Part shown: piece by piece, positions 45,703 to 58,135 of the stretch
Layout: the number at the start of each line of letters is the position of its first letter
Numbering within the stretch: the first letter of the stretch is position 1
Assembly: GCA_036365515.1 (NCBI GenBank)
Contig: CM070877.1
Span: 67,028,522 to 67,092,521, forward strand
Length of the DNA stretch: 64,000 bases
Direction of reading: 5' to 3'
From: Torymus aiolomorphi
Taxonomy: Eukaryota; Arthropoda; Insecta; Hymenoptera; Torymidae
Made by a program: the position numbers and the translations under genes
The notes under the pieces: model-generated
What the model was told of the DNA's origin: nothing
Databases searched by the model: none
The model's input: only the letters and a program-made list of their open reading frames with translations

Positions 45703-47540
45703 ACTGGACTCATTTTCAAGACAGCTGGCGAGGAAAGCTTTCGTTTGATCGGCCAAAAGCTAGTGAAACTGTGAATGCATCATAGTTGATATCACTTGTT
45801 GATAAATGCAGAGCGAGTTATGTATTTCCTTTCTTAAAAAACGTGGGCCCGATGTTGTGCAACATTTTATAATTGATTTAGATTGGTCATAAAGAATAGG
45901 CGTGAAGATTTGCTATACTCGTTACATTTGAATTTTTATATTGAATTTCTATACTTTAGGTATTTTAAACTAAATAAATAAATTAACATAATATATGAAA
46001 ATAATTTTTCGTTTAAAAAAATTATCTGATTATCCTATCATTTTACGTATTCAGAATTAAAGCATGATAAAACACTTTTATTTTATACTTTGATTTTGTC
46101 ATTAGTCTTTACAAAAAACGAGAAATCGACGTCACTGCTATTTTAGAGCGTTACATGAAAAGTTCTTTAGTTTAAATCATGTTAACCATGGAATTTCTTG
46201 ATGAAAACCCGGGAAGCGTTCGTTTCGTTTCGTTACCAGTTCAACGTTTATTTTCAGACTCGTAAACAGCTGTGCAGCCATGCAGCGACAAGCTCACTCG
46301 AAAAATTACGGACGATGCCGCCTTGCAGTATTACGACAAAAGTTCTTGCGCTAAAATGAATTTCTCATCCTCGCAAGCGCGTTATCCTTCTAATCATCAA
46401 TGGATCATTCAATAAAAAAACGATAAAACAGTTACACGACCGTTGTCAAAATTTATGTAAAGGATTTTCTGGCTTAAAATATTATTTTAACACCACGATG
46501 AGCTCAGGTGGCTGGTAACACATTACCCTTTTAAACACAAGCGTTTTTGTATTGGAAATCAAGAAATCGCGTACACAGGCACCTCGTATCCTTACGTAAA
46601 GAGTTCTCGTGCTTAAATAAATCTATCGGCTTCGCTAAAACATCTAGATCAGCACAACACTCTACCCTATGATGCCCAAGAGTATTGTTTGTTTAAAAAA
46701 TTGCAAAATTAGTGATGCTGTCGCTTCGCAGCCTTACATTAAAAGTTCTCGCGCTTTGAACATTAAAAGTTCATACAAAAAAGCAGATCTATCTACCTAT
46801 AATCTTCAATAAACTGTAACGTAAATAGATAATCAGAATGTGAATTGAAAGGAAAACTTTTATTAATGGTAACAAAAATCGTATTTCCATTTAACGTGGT
46901 TCATGCGCGACTCCCAAATTAAAGCAGTGTTAAATCAAGAGGTTGTCTAAAATATGTAAGAGCAATAGCTGTAATGTAATTAAGCCATTTCAAATAATAT
47001 AAATAGTTAATCTGTTATAAAAGAGTCTATTTAACATATCTAAACAAACATTTTTTAACAAAATGTCGATATTTCAGGAACAGATTTCGTCAGTACAAAC
47101 AATTATTGATAAAACACAGGGATCTTTTTTCATTAACTACCGATTTCATTTTTCAAGATAAGATTTTGTTTCTTAATTTATTTCATTGTTACTTGCCGAA
47201 GAAATATTTCATAATTATCCAAAACCTTCAAAGTTAAAGCAAATTTAAAAAATACATTTCTTTTACCTTTTTCACGAATTTATTAACAACCACGGCCATG
47301 GTTATAACATTCTGAATAATAAATGATTTTGTATTTTTCCCCCGACGAGACCCAAACATATTCATTAAGGGGGTCAGAGACCTTTAAAATGACGAAAAAC
47401 CGATTTTTTTATTACATATTTCACTAAAAAACACTTGAACAATATGTCCCAAATTGTTTTAAAGTATTATCCATTTTTCTTTTCAGAATATACACAAAAC
47501 ATTGATAAAGCTTTCTATTTGCTTTTTGTGTAAATTACAT
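45703..47540. other. AT-rich stretch with faint degenerate repeats
   Basis: No gene is recognised. Between 46150 and 46770 the phrase AAAAGTTCTCGCGCTT and variants recur at about 46156, 46337, 46602 and 46741, hinting at a very degenerate tandem repeat of 130-180 bp. Confidence 0.45.
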
Positions 47541-47720
47541 TTATAGCACTGCATGACGTAAGTCCGCACTTATGTCACGCATATTCGTGCGATAAGTCGT
47601 CCATTATTTCACCTTATTTATCGCACTCGCTACGCTCGTGCGATAACCTCACGGTGCCCTAATGAACTGCTTAGCGCACGGATAGGCGTGACAGCGAACT
47701 TAAGGCATGCAGTGTTATAA
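47541..47720. mobile_element. 180-bp palindromic MITE
   Basis: The ends TTATAGCACTGCATGACGTA and GGCATGCAGTGTTATAA are inverted copies, and the core has TTATCGCACTCGCTACGCTC followed by GTGCGATAA. It abuts the next element without a gap. Confidence 0.75.
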
Positions 47721-48036
47721 TAGTACATTTCGACACGGGTGGGGAAGTCGATTATTGAGCTGGTGTGACTTTTTGCACGAGCGAAGCGAGTGCGAAAAAG
47801 TCACACCACCTAAATAATCGACTTACGCACTAGTTTCGAACGGTATTTTATACCACGAGCGCCGAAAAATCATATCAAAGTTGTGATTTTGAGGTTAGAG
47901 TGGTATAAAAAATTGTACGATACTAGTGCGTTAAGTAACCCATTACACGCCGTGATAGGACCCTCGCTACGCTCGGGCCCTAACTTCACGCCGTGACATA
48001 ATGGGCCACTTATCGCACTTGTATCGTAATGTACTA
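47721..48036. mobile_element. 316-bp palindromic MITE with TAGTACATT ends
   Basis: It starts TAGTACATTTCGACACG and ends CGTAATGTACTA. Inside are GTGTGACTTTTTGCACGAGC followed by GAAGCGAGTGCGAAAAAGTC, another hairpin at 47870-47920, and CCCTCGCTACGCTCGGGCCC. It shares ends and architecture with the element at 30923-31148. Confidence 0.8.
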
Positions 48037-48400
48037 TTTTCCCCTTGTATAGATAATATTGATTTGTACTATTTGTTTTTTGTTCATTTTTCTTTTTTTA
48101 ATATATTTTAAATTTTCATTCGACATATGTATACCGCGTAACCAAATTATCCTGACATTGGATTCTCTCCCTGGAAAATTGTGAAAAATTGTGAAAAGGT
48201 TGGAAAAGCGGTGAGTCTAAGGGTTTTGGCGACCGAGGAACACAATGGTGCAGTCAAAATTGACGTAGCACAAAAATTAAAAGATAGCAAACTTATTTTT
48301 TCAAAAAATATTTAAGGTTTGGTTTTTATGTCCATTTATCGAAGTTCATTAAGTTTAAAGACCATACCGCCTTTGATCGACCTCGATATCGATATATTAA
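48037..48400. other. Stretch without recognised feature
   Basis: AT-rich; I see no gene or repeat. Confidence 0.5.
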
Positions 48401-48620
48401 GTTAAAAAATTGACAATATATTGCTAGTATATTGGAAATATATTGGGTGGCATATGAGAACTATATTGCCAAACCGATTGGCGATATGTGTGAGATACCT
48501 GTTTGGCACAATAATTGCAATATATTGGAAATAGGTTTTGCAATATAGTGCCAATATACTTCCCGTATCTATTGCCAATACATTACCAATGTAGATCCAA
48601 TAGTTTTGATTTCTACGCAG
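48401..48620. repeat. Degenerate CAATATATTG palindrome cluster
   Basis: Variants of CCAATATATTGGAAATA recur about eight times in both orientations. The open frame that runs through it on the minus strand reads as variants of this repeat and is not a gene. Confidence 0.6.
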
Positions 48621-48639
48621 GTATGGCTGAAAGTATAAA

Positions 48640-50283
48640 GGATTCCGTACGGAAAGCGTTGGATTCGAATTTTTCGCACAACATTGACTGAAATTCACCT
48701 AAATTTAATACTAAGTTTCCCGTAAGTAGAGCGTATTTGTCACTCTTTTCCCAAACTTAGGTGAAACTTAACATTAACTTTGTATGAAGTTTTACGTAAC
48801 TTGATCATAAGATTTCAATTTGGTTTTCCAAACTTACAAAGAGATGAACTGAGGCATAGTGAATATAAACATATGAAGTATTTCATAAGGCGAGGGTCAG
48901 ATTCGTATTTTTACACGAACATGGGCGGAAACTAATCTGAAGTTCATACTAAGTTTTCCGTCGATGGTTGTGACAAGGTTTTTCTAAAGTATGGCTGAAA
49001 GTATGGCTTAAAGTATGGCTGAAAGTATGGCTTGAAGTATGGATGAAAGTATGGCTTAAAGTATGGTTGAAAATATGGCTTAAAGTATGGCTTAACGTAT
49101 GGCTTAAAGTATAGCTGAGAGAATAGCTGAAAGTATGGCTTAAAGTATGGCTGAAGGTATGGCTTACAGTGTAGATGAAAGTATGGCTTAAAGTATGGCT
49201 GAAAGTTATCGTTTAGATTCTCTAAGGAGATCGTAGTATTCGAATTATTTCCACAACCTTGACTGTAATTCACCTAAATATTGTATTCAGTTTCCCGTGA
49301 GTAGAACGTATTTATCATTATTTTCTCAAACGTTACCGAAATTTAACATTAGCCTTGTATGATGTTTTACGTAAACTAATCTTAAGATTTCAATTCGGTT
49401 TTACAAACTTTAAAAGAGATGAATTGCGGCAAAATGAATATAAACATATGAAGTATTTCCTAAGGCGAGTGTAAGATTCCTATTTTTACACGAACATGGG
49501 CGGTAACTAATATGAAGTTCATATTAAGTTTTCCGTCGATGGTTGTGACAAGCTTTTTCTAAAATATGGCTAAAAGTAAGGCTGAAAATATGTCTTAAAG
49601 TATGGCTGAAAGTATGGCTTAAAATATGGATGAAAGTATGGCTTAAAGTATGGCTGAAGTTAACGTTTAGATTCCTTAAGGAGATCGTAGTATTCGATTT
49701 ATTTCCACAACCTTGACTGTAATTCACCTAAATTTTGTATTACGTTTCTCGTTAGTAGAACGTATTTATCATTATTTTCCCAAACTTTACCGAAACTTTA
49801 CTTTAACCTTGTATGATGTTTTACGTAATTTAATCGTAAGATTTTAATTCGGTTTTCCAAACTTTAAAAGAGATAAACTGAGCCAAAGTTAATATAAACA
49901 TATGAAGTATTTCCTAAGGCGAGTGTAAGAATCCTATTTTTACACGAATATTGACGGTAATCGGAAGTTCATATTAAGTTTCCTGTCTATGGTTGTGACA
50001 AGCTCTTTCTAAAGTGTGGCTGAAAGTATGGCATAAGGTATGGCTGAAAGTATGGCTTGAAGTATGGATGAAAGTATGGCTTAAAGTATGGCTTGAAGTA
50101 TGGCTTAAAGTATGACTGAATATATGGCTTAAAATATGGATGAAAGTATGGCTTAAAGTATGGCTGAAAGTTAACGTTTAGATTCCTTAAGGAGATCGTA
50201 GTATTCGAATTATTTCCACAACATTGACTGAAATTCACCTAAATTTTGTATTAAGTTTCCCGTGAGTAGAACGTATTTGATCT
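48640..50283. repeat. Satellite family S1, forward array (about 3 units)
   Basis: Unit landmarks recur at 48686, 49261, 49715 and 50225 (GACTGWAATTCACCTAAAT), giving periods of about 575, 454 and 510 bp. Length varies because each unit contains a block of 12-bp repeats AAGTATGGCTKA (48987-49206, 49558-49660, 50000-50172). The rest of the unit is shared (for example ATATAAACATATGAAGTATT and CGATGGTTGTGACAAG). The Penelope-like element breaks the array at about 50283. Confidence 0.9.
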
Positions 50284-50395
50284 TTAAATTGAAGATTTTT
50301 TCACCCTCCATGGTTTCATTTTAGAAATTATGCTTTTCTCGATCAGGCGGGGGTAATATCCGAAATAAAACAAGTTTATTTCTTAAATATTATGA

Positions 50396-50435
50396 GCAAC
50401 GTTTCGTTGACTAATCCGTCAACCTCTTCAGGCTA
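50396..50435 (-). ncRNA. Hammerhead-ribozyme-like motif of the Penelope-like element
   Basis: The minus strand reads CTGAAGAG, then a perfect six-pair stem GTTGAC/GTCAAC with a GGATTA loop, then GAAAC. This is the order of the conserved hammerhead core boxes, and Penelope-like elements are known to carry such motifs. One extra G between core and stem makes it imperfect, and I could not identify the third strand, so activity is uncertain. Confidence 0.5.
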
Positions 50436-50694
50436 AAAAATTTTTATTGTTAAAAAAGTTATAATGTAAATATATATATAGACAATGATAATTTATATAC
50501 AGAAAACAAACGCAACAATACCTCTTAACAATTTTTGTTGTATGTTAACCCATGTTAACAAGTCAAAACGGACGACATTATTACGCCGAATTTTTAACTT
50601 ATCGGAAATGCGACGAAATAGCCATATAAATTCGCGCTTATATACACAGCTAAGACGTGTGTACAAGTGGAACAAAAACAATAACACCAATTCG

Positions 50695-53241
50695 TTAGCA
50701 TTTGAATTTCCTTAGTACCGGAAAATATGATTTATTAAGAGTAAATATGTCTTCTTTCTTATTTATGTTATTGTTATGACATTTGATATGCATCATTTCG
50801 CACGTTAATCTTTTTTTATAATTGCTTTCGTTATCCAAAATTTCAGCGCCCTCCCAAACGAATTCATGGTTCAAAGAATGTTGATGAATGGTGACTACGG
50901 AATCTTTATTTTTGTTATTTTTATGTTCATTGACTCGTTTTTTTAACGTTCTTTTTGTTTCCCCTATGTATGTAGCCGGACAATCCTTGCATGTAAATTT
51001 ATATACAATGTTCGTTCGGTCCCATTTTTTTGTTACATCTTTGCCAAGTTTTATAATAGAGTTAAGACTCTTTTTTACTAACGGGACTGAAGTAATATTG
51101 TATAGTTTTAGGATTGACGATAATTTTTTGTAATTATTATTTATATAGGGCAGCTGAATTTTTGGAAGATTTTTGAATTTATCATTGCTTTTTTTGCGTT
51201 TATGTTTGAGAGATATTTTTCGGTAGTGTATGTTCTTTTTTATAAATTCTAACGGATAATTATTATTCAGTAACATACTTTGGACTTTTCGCAAATTATC
51301 CTTGTGGAATCTTTTATGTGACAATAGTATTGCTCGATCGACAAGGTTGTAGACAATGTTTTTCTTTTGCTGTACTGGATGATTTGAAGAAAAGTTAATT
51401 ACTCTCCCGGACGACGTTGATTTTTGAAACCAATTTGTATTTAATCTATTATTCTTTTTTATGATGGTTATGTCCAAAAAGTTTATACTATTATCATTTT
51501 CTAATTCATATGTAAACTGTAAATTATTGTGATACGCATTAAAAATGTTAATAACACACTCTACATTTTCTTCTTTTATACAAATAATAGTGTCATCTAC
51601 GTATCTATAGTAAAAGAGAGGAGTGCAATTATGTATGTTTTTTAATTTTTCTAAGCACGACTTTTCTAAATCATCCATTACAATGTCAACAAATAACGGC
51701 GAAATGGGTGAGCCCATTGGCGTTCCAAAAATCTGTCTATAATATTCATTGTTGAACATGAAAAAAGTGTTGTTATATAGAAAGTGTACACATTTTTTTA
51801 TTTCATCTAGTGAAATCGTGCAATTTGAAACGATCGATTGTGCTCGTCTGTCAATACTCTCGCACACCAGTTCTACTGGGATGTTTGTAAACAAAGATTT
51901 GACGTCTAATGAAAGTAATACATAATCACTGTTTAACTGAACATTTTTAAGTTTTGTCTTTAATTCAAAGCTATTGTCAATATGAGAACGTGGAAGTGTT
52001 ATACAATTCTTTAATTGTTTATAAATAATATTCGCTAAAAAATAGGTGGGACTGTTAACTAGAGAGATAATAGGTCGTAAGGGTGCGCCTTCCTTGTGTA
52101 TTTTTGGTAATCCGTAGGATTTGGCTAGAACTGTGTCCGTCAAAGTTAATTGATTGTTGTGAAATTGTTTGTGAAGAAATTCATTGTTATTCAGAGATTT
52201 CAAAATTTTGGAAGTTTCTTTTATCAATGAATCTAAGGGATTCTTTTTTACTTTTTTATACGTGTTATCGTCAGAAAGAAGTTCTAACATTTTATTGTTA
52301 TAATCTGATTTATTAAGACACACCGTTACGTTGCCTTTATCCGCTTTAGTGAAAAAAATATTAGGATTATTTTTTAAAAACGATTTTGTAATGTTGAGTT
52401 TTTTTTATAAAAGCTCTCTCTTCTTTCGAAATGTGATTAACTTTTTTAAGTGTCATGTTAATATTGTCCGTGATTTTTTCTCTAATATCATTTTTTACTG
52501 TGTTATTATCTTCCATGAATTGTAAACAATTTTCCACGTTCTTAACAATAATGAATACGTCGTCTTTGGTTATGTCCGAACTGTTACTAAAGCTAGGTCC
52601 TAGCGATACAAGATCCGAAACATCAGGCGGTATTTCTGTGTCGCTAAGATTTTTTACCCATGATTTTTATTTACTACTTTATCCACTTTTGGTTGTAACG
52701 TTAAAAACTTTTTATAATGTTCTCTGTCCCATTTTTTTCTAGCAGTTTTAAATTTCATTTCAGAGTAGTCCAAATATGTATTAGATAATACTAAGTCCAA
52801 ATTCGAATTTAAAATTAGATCTCTTATATTTTTACGTTTTTTTGTGAGAAAATTAATATGTAAATTGATATCTTGTATTTCTAGCTTTAGTAATTTATGT
52901 AAAAAATAACTATTCCAGCTGATGAAAATCTTTTTGCACGAATTACTATGAAAAAATACGTTGGAAAACTTCTTACTCATATTCACAATATTTCTTGGAA
53001 TATTTCTTATGTTGTTGTCCCTGCATTTCAGAAGGAATAGCCTTTGCGATGTACATTTGGCCAGGTCATCCGTCAAGTTGTTCCAATCTTTTAAAAGGTT
53101 TATAGTGCTTTTTCCATATTGTCTATTAATGGTCTTGAAGAAACTTCTTGTAGAGTTTGAGTTCGTTTCCAATCTAAAACTCTGGTTGAATAAATTGAAG
53201 ATTTTTTCACCCTCCATGGTTTTGTGGCTGTGTTTCGGCAC
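50695..53241 (-). pseudogene. Penelope-type reverse transcriptase with GIY-YIG endonuclease
   Basis: The enzyme copies element RNA and cuts the target with its own nuclease. Start at the ATG at 53241; a second ATG at 53217 (MEGEKIFNLF) is also possible. The N-terminal part (53241-52654) is basic. Two one-base frameshifts, near 52655 and 52395, separate it from the main frame 52323-50695. RT motifs there: AKSYGLPKIHKEGAPLRPII, YVLLSLDVKSLFTNIP, FGTPMGSPISPLFVDIVMDD and the catalytic YYRYVDDTIICI. The GIY-YIG domain near the end reads IVYKFTCKDCPATYIGETKR, then LKKRVNEHK. The long main frame (542 codons) is intact, so this copy is fairly young. Confidence 0.85.
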
Positions 53242-53259
53242 AGCGGGAACACCCGTATG

Positions 53260-55862
53260 CCAAAGTGTGCCGCGAGATCTCTGTTATTGGCATACTTGAA
53301 GTGCTTTTGCAAAGTCTGTGTCATATCTGGAAGCGACATTCTTAATTCATTAGCGCCATTAACCACGGAGTCGCGTTGGGGAGATCTAACAGAAGAAATT
53401 TCTAGCTCTTTCAAAAATAGTGTACGAATGTTCCGGAATCACCGGAACATTCGTACGCACTGGAGTTTATTAGTTGAGCGGTCCCCCCGAGAGACGTCCA
53501 AAGTAGTAGAACCTATCGCGTAGATTTCTTGCTCCTTTTTATATTGCATAAGACCATTTTCAGCTCTGCATGAACAGCCGCACGCGGTCGCGTGCCTCGA
53601 GTACGTAGTTATTGGCACACTTGAAATGCTTTTGCAGAGTCAATATCATATTCGAAAGCGAGATTCTTCACGCATTAGCGCCATTAGGAAAACCACCGAG
53701 TCTCGTTCGGGAGATCTCAAAGCAGAAATTTCGATCTCTTTCAAAAAGGGTGTACAAATGTTCTGCAATCACCGGAACATTCGTACGCACTCGAGTTTAC
53801 TAGTCGAGCGGACTCGCTGAGAGACGCCAAAATTACTTAGTGGAACCTATCACGTGGATTTCTTGCATCTTTTTGTATTGCGTAAGACCATTTTCAGCTC
53901 TGCATGAACAGCCGCACGCGGTCGCGTGCCTCCAGTACACTGTTATTGTACACACTCGAAATGCTTTTGTTGTGCCTTTGCCATCTGAGAAGGCGACATT
54001 CTGCACATAGAAGATTTATTTCGAAAGTTGACGAGTATGATCACACAGATCGGACAGCAGAAATTTCGATCTTTCTCAAGAATGGCGTACGAATGTTCCG
54101 GAATCACCGGAACATTCGTACGCACCCGAGTTCATTAGTCGACCGGTCCCGCCGAGAGACGCCCAAAGTAGTAAAACCTACTACTATCGCGTGTCTTTCT
54201 TGCTCCTTTTTGTATTGCGTAAGACCATTTTCAGCTCTGCATGAACAGCCACACGCGATCGCGTGCCTCGAGTAGGCAGTTATTGGCACAGTCTAAATGC
54301 TTTTGCACAGTCTTTACCATATCTGAAAGCGAGATTCTTTGCGCATTAGCGCCATTAGAAAAACCACCGAGACGCGTTGGGGAGATCTAACCGCAGAAAC
54401 TTTGTGCTCTTTTAAAAAGGGTGTACGAATGTTCCGGACTCACCGGAACATTCGTACGCGCTCGAGTTTACTAGTCGAGCGGTCTCGCTGAGAGACGCCC
54501 AAAGTACGTAGTGGAACATATCGCGTGGATTTTTTGCTCCATTCGTATCGCGTAAGAGCATTTTTAGGTCTGCATGAACAGCCGCACACTGTCGCGTGCC
54601 TCGAGTACGCTTTTATTGGCACGCTCAAAGAGATTTTGCATAGTCTTTGCCATATCTGAAGAGAGATTCTTCACGCATCAGAGCAATTAGGAAAATCCAC
54701 TGGTCCCGTTCGGGAGATCTAACAGCAGCTATTTTTAGCTCTTCCAAAAAGGGTGTACGAATGTTCCGGTCTCACCCGAACATTCGTACGCACTCGAGTT
54801 TACTAGTCGAGCGATCTCAGTGAGAGACGCCCAAAGTGCTTAGTGGAACCTATCGCATGGATATCTTGCTCCATTCGTATCGCGTAAGACCATTTTTAGG
54901 ACTTCATGAACATCCGCACACGGTCGCGTGTCTCGAATACGCTTTTATTGGCACGCTCGAAGAGATTTCGCGTAGTCTTTGCCATATCTGAAGAGAGATT
55001 CTTCACGCATCAGAGCAATTAGGAAACCCCACTGGTCTCGTTCGGGAGATCGAACAGCAGAAATTTCGAGCTCTTTCAGAAATAGTGTACGAATGTTCTG
55101 GAATCACCGGAACATTCGTACGCACTCGAGTTTACTAGTCGAGCGTACTCGCTGAGAGACGCCCAAAGTACGTAGTGGAACATATCGCGTGGATTTTTTG
55201 CTCCATTCGTATCGCGTAAGAGCATTTTCAGCACTGCATGAACAGCCGCACACTGTCGCGTGCCTCGAGTACGCTTTTATTGACACGCTCGAAGAGATTT
55301 CGCGTAGTCTTTGCCATATCTGAAGAGAGATTCTTCACGCATCAGAGCAATTAGGAAACCCCACTGGTCTCGTTCGGGAGATTGAACAGCAGAAATTTCG
55401 AGCTCTTTCAAAAATAGTGTACGAATGTTCCGGACTCACCGGAACATTCGTACGCACTGGAGTTTCCCAGTCGAGCGGTCCCGCCGAGAGACGCCCAAAG
55501 TAGTAGAACCTATCGCGTGGATTTCTTGCTCCTTTTTGCATTGCATAAGACTATTTTCATCTCTGCATGAACATCCGCACGCTGTCGCGTGCCTTGAGTA
55601 CGCTGTTCTTGGCACACTCGAAGTGGTTTTGTTGTGCCTTTGCTATCTGAAAAGGCGATATTCTGCACATAGAAGAGTTATTTCGAAAGTTGACGAGTAT
55701 GATCAGACAGATCGGACAGCAGAAATTTCGATCTTTCTCAAGAATGGCGTACGAATGTTCCGGAATCAACGGAACATTCGTACGCACTCGAGTTTACTAG
55801 TCGAGCGGTCTCGCCGAGAGACGACCAAAGTAGTGGAACCTATCGCGTACAGTAGATACTTT
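53260..55862. repeat. 332-bp satellite, about 8 units
   Basis: The palindrome with arms GTACGAATGTTCCGG and CCGGAACATTCGTAC occurs at about 53426, 53756, 54091, 54427, 54759, 55091, 55423 and 55753, giving periods of 330-336 bp. Other shared phrases are GAACAGCCGCAC, GAGAGACGCCCAAAGT and TTCTTCACGCAT. Units 2, 3 and 8 differ more. Short open frames occur on both strands but change between units, so no gene is called. Confidence 0.95.
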
Positions 55863-56034
55863 ACGTAAAATTCTCTTTTTCGGTTTACTCTCTATCACGG
55901 ATAGGATTTGTTTTTCCTTCAATGTCATTACAGTTGTCTGATTGTGAAATTTTCTTTTAAAAATCAGCCGTCGAGATATGCAAATTATAATCTTCAAAAT
56001 TTATAATATTATATGTGTATAACTGTAGGTTTTG

Positions 56035-56840
56035 CCCTACTTCAAAGTCCTGATACTTCTTGAACTTTTTATATAATTGTCCTACGATAATAAGACCCAC
56101 GCAGATCTTTTCATCAATGAATAAAGAAATTGTGTTTTGATACAGCATCTAGATCTCCACAATTCCGTTCATGTAATGATACACAATTAATTTTCATTCT
56201 CGGCCTAAGCTGTTTCTCTTATTTGGGCCCACTTGAACTTTTCGAGGGATTATCCTGAGAACGTGGGAGCGAGAGAAATCGAATAAAAGTACAAAAAGAA
56301 ATTGACTTCTACGCAAACATTACAATGAAACTGCTAGATGGAATTGACTGGTACTTACGTATCGTATGGACCTTTTTTAAAGTACTGATACTTCTTGAAC
56401 TTTTTATATAATTATCCTACTTTAATGAGACTTATGATGATCGATTCGTCAATGAATAACTAAATTGTGTTTTCGTAGACCATCTTGACCGGCGAAATCG
56501 TGTTTAAGTAAGGATACATTATTAACTCTTATTCGCATCGTAAGCCGTTTCTCGCCACTGGGACCTTTTGAACTTTTCGAGGGATTATCCTAAGGATATG
56601 GGAACGGCAGAAATCAAATAAATATAAACAAACAAATTGACTTCTACGCAAACATTACAATGAAACTGCTAGATGGAATTAACTGGTACTTACGTATCGT
56701 ATGGACCTTTTTTAAAGTACTGATACTTCTTGAACTTTTTATATAATTGTCCTACGATAATGAGACGCACGACGATCGATTCGTCAATGAATAACTAAAT
56801 TGTGTTTTCACAGAGCATCTTGACCGCCGAAATCGCAAAT
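56035..56840. repeat. 335-bp tandem repeat, 2.4 copies
   Basis: CTGATACTTCTTGAACTTTT recurs at 56050, 56385 and 56720. Shared phrases include ACTTTTCGAGGGATTATCCT and CAAACATTACAATGAAACTG. The last copy ends after about 120 bp. Confidence 0.9.
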
Positions 56841-58135
56841 TAATGACTACACTACCCTGGTGGAAATCCAAAACATTTTATAACCAATATCCGACCATTT
56901 ATATTAGAAATTGGCCATTATAAAATAGGAATGTCTGTTGTCCACTTTCTATCTCTCGATGAAATACTTTTTCTCCCATTATTTGTCTATTTAATAGATT
57001 GAAAAATAGAATTTAGTTTTTCGAAGACAAGCACAACCCTGTTCTTAAGTATTTTAAAGATATTAAAACTGATCAGTTTTTTTATACTGAAAATGGCTAC
57101 TAGAAGGCTTGCTGCTATGATAAGGAGTGAGAGGGACAGAATCAGATGGAGAAATAAGAGTTTTGCTGAATTATTCACAGAATGAGTACAATAAACGATT
57201 TATTAGTTCATGTTATTTATTTATATTTTGAAAAGCCATCCAATGCAGTTTAATGCTCTTTTATCAAAGATAAAATTAGTAAGTAAATCAAATACGAATA
57301 TTTTATTTTTACCTCAATCTAAGAAATAGGCAAAAAATAGGAGAAAAGGCGTTTCATCATAGTCATTTATTAGCCAGTTTTACTAGCTATTTTCTAACTT
57401 CTTGGCCTTTTCGTATAGATAAATTTCTACTAGATAATGACTTATATTGAAGCGTCTTTAGCAGACCGGACGGCCCGATTAGCAGCGTCTCTCAGAATCG
57501 CCAGAAAAGGGACCAAAATCGGCGTGCACGGGAATTAAACGATCTCCCTATCCTCTCTCACAAATTTTTGTGTAAAACGGCAATTTACACAAGTTTGTTT
57601 GTAAAGCAGCGATTTTACACAAATTCTTCTGTCGAATTCTTACACAATGTTTGTGTACATCATTTACACAAATTTTTGTGTTAAATAGGAACATTCATAT
57701 TTTACATAAACTTTGTGTTAAATAGGCACATAATTTTTAAGAGTGCAGTAAGTACTGTTACGCAAAAACAATTCTCTTTGATGCAATAGCAAACTAATTA
57801 AACGTCAATATTTTTCATGAAGATTGACAATCTACTGTATTTGGGTTCGCTCTTTGAGAGGTCTTTTAAGCATACGAACAATGAATAGCTTAAACTACTT
57901 ATTTATATTCAGTTATATTAATTTCAATGGACTAGATTACCATGAGGAATCGAGCAGCTAGAGGGGAATATCCGTTGAGAATGCGCTCCTGGTTGAAAAT
58001 ACCTAGCTGGAATTCCAGCTGTACCTACTGTTTTTGAACAAATTACAGATAGTGGTCCAGCTGAGATTACGGCTGAGATTTCCAGTAAATATTCGAATAG
58101 AATATTTAAAAATTAGATATTTATTAGATAAAAAT
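56841..58135. other. AT-rich stretch with TTTACACAAA palindromes
   Basis: No gene is recognised. Between 57560 and 57725 variants of TTTACACAAATTTTTGTGT occur about five times in alternating orientation. Confidence 0.5.

Larger units (their letters stand above)
50284..53241 (-). mobile_element. Penelope-like element
   Basis: One minus-strand gene with RT and GIY-YIG endonuclease is bounded by a short direct repeat: GAAGATTTTTTCACCCTCCA occurs at about 50288 and about 53195. Such partial duplications of the element start next to its 3' end are common in Penelope-like elements, which integrate as tandem or overlapping copies. The element sits between satellite S1 and the 332-bp satellite. Confidence 0.85.

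Noticed and set aside
46150..46770. Satellite-like repeat
   Set aside because: Only short phrases recur and spacing is irregular; listed as a faint hint only.
53260..55862. CRISPR-like array
   Set aside because: The unit is 332 bp, the whole unit is repeated and there are no unique spacers.
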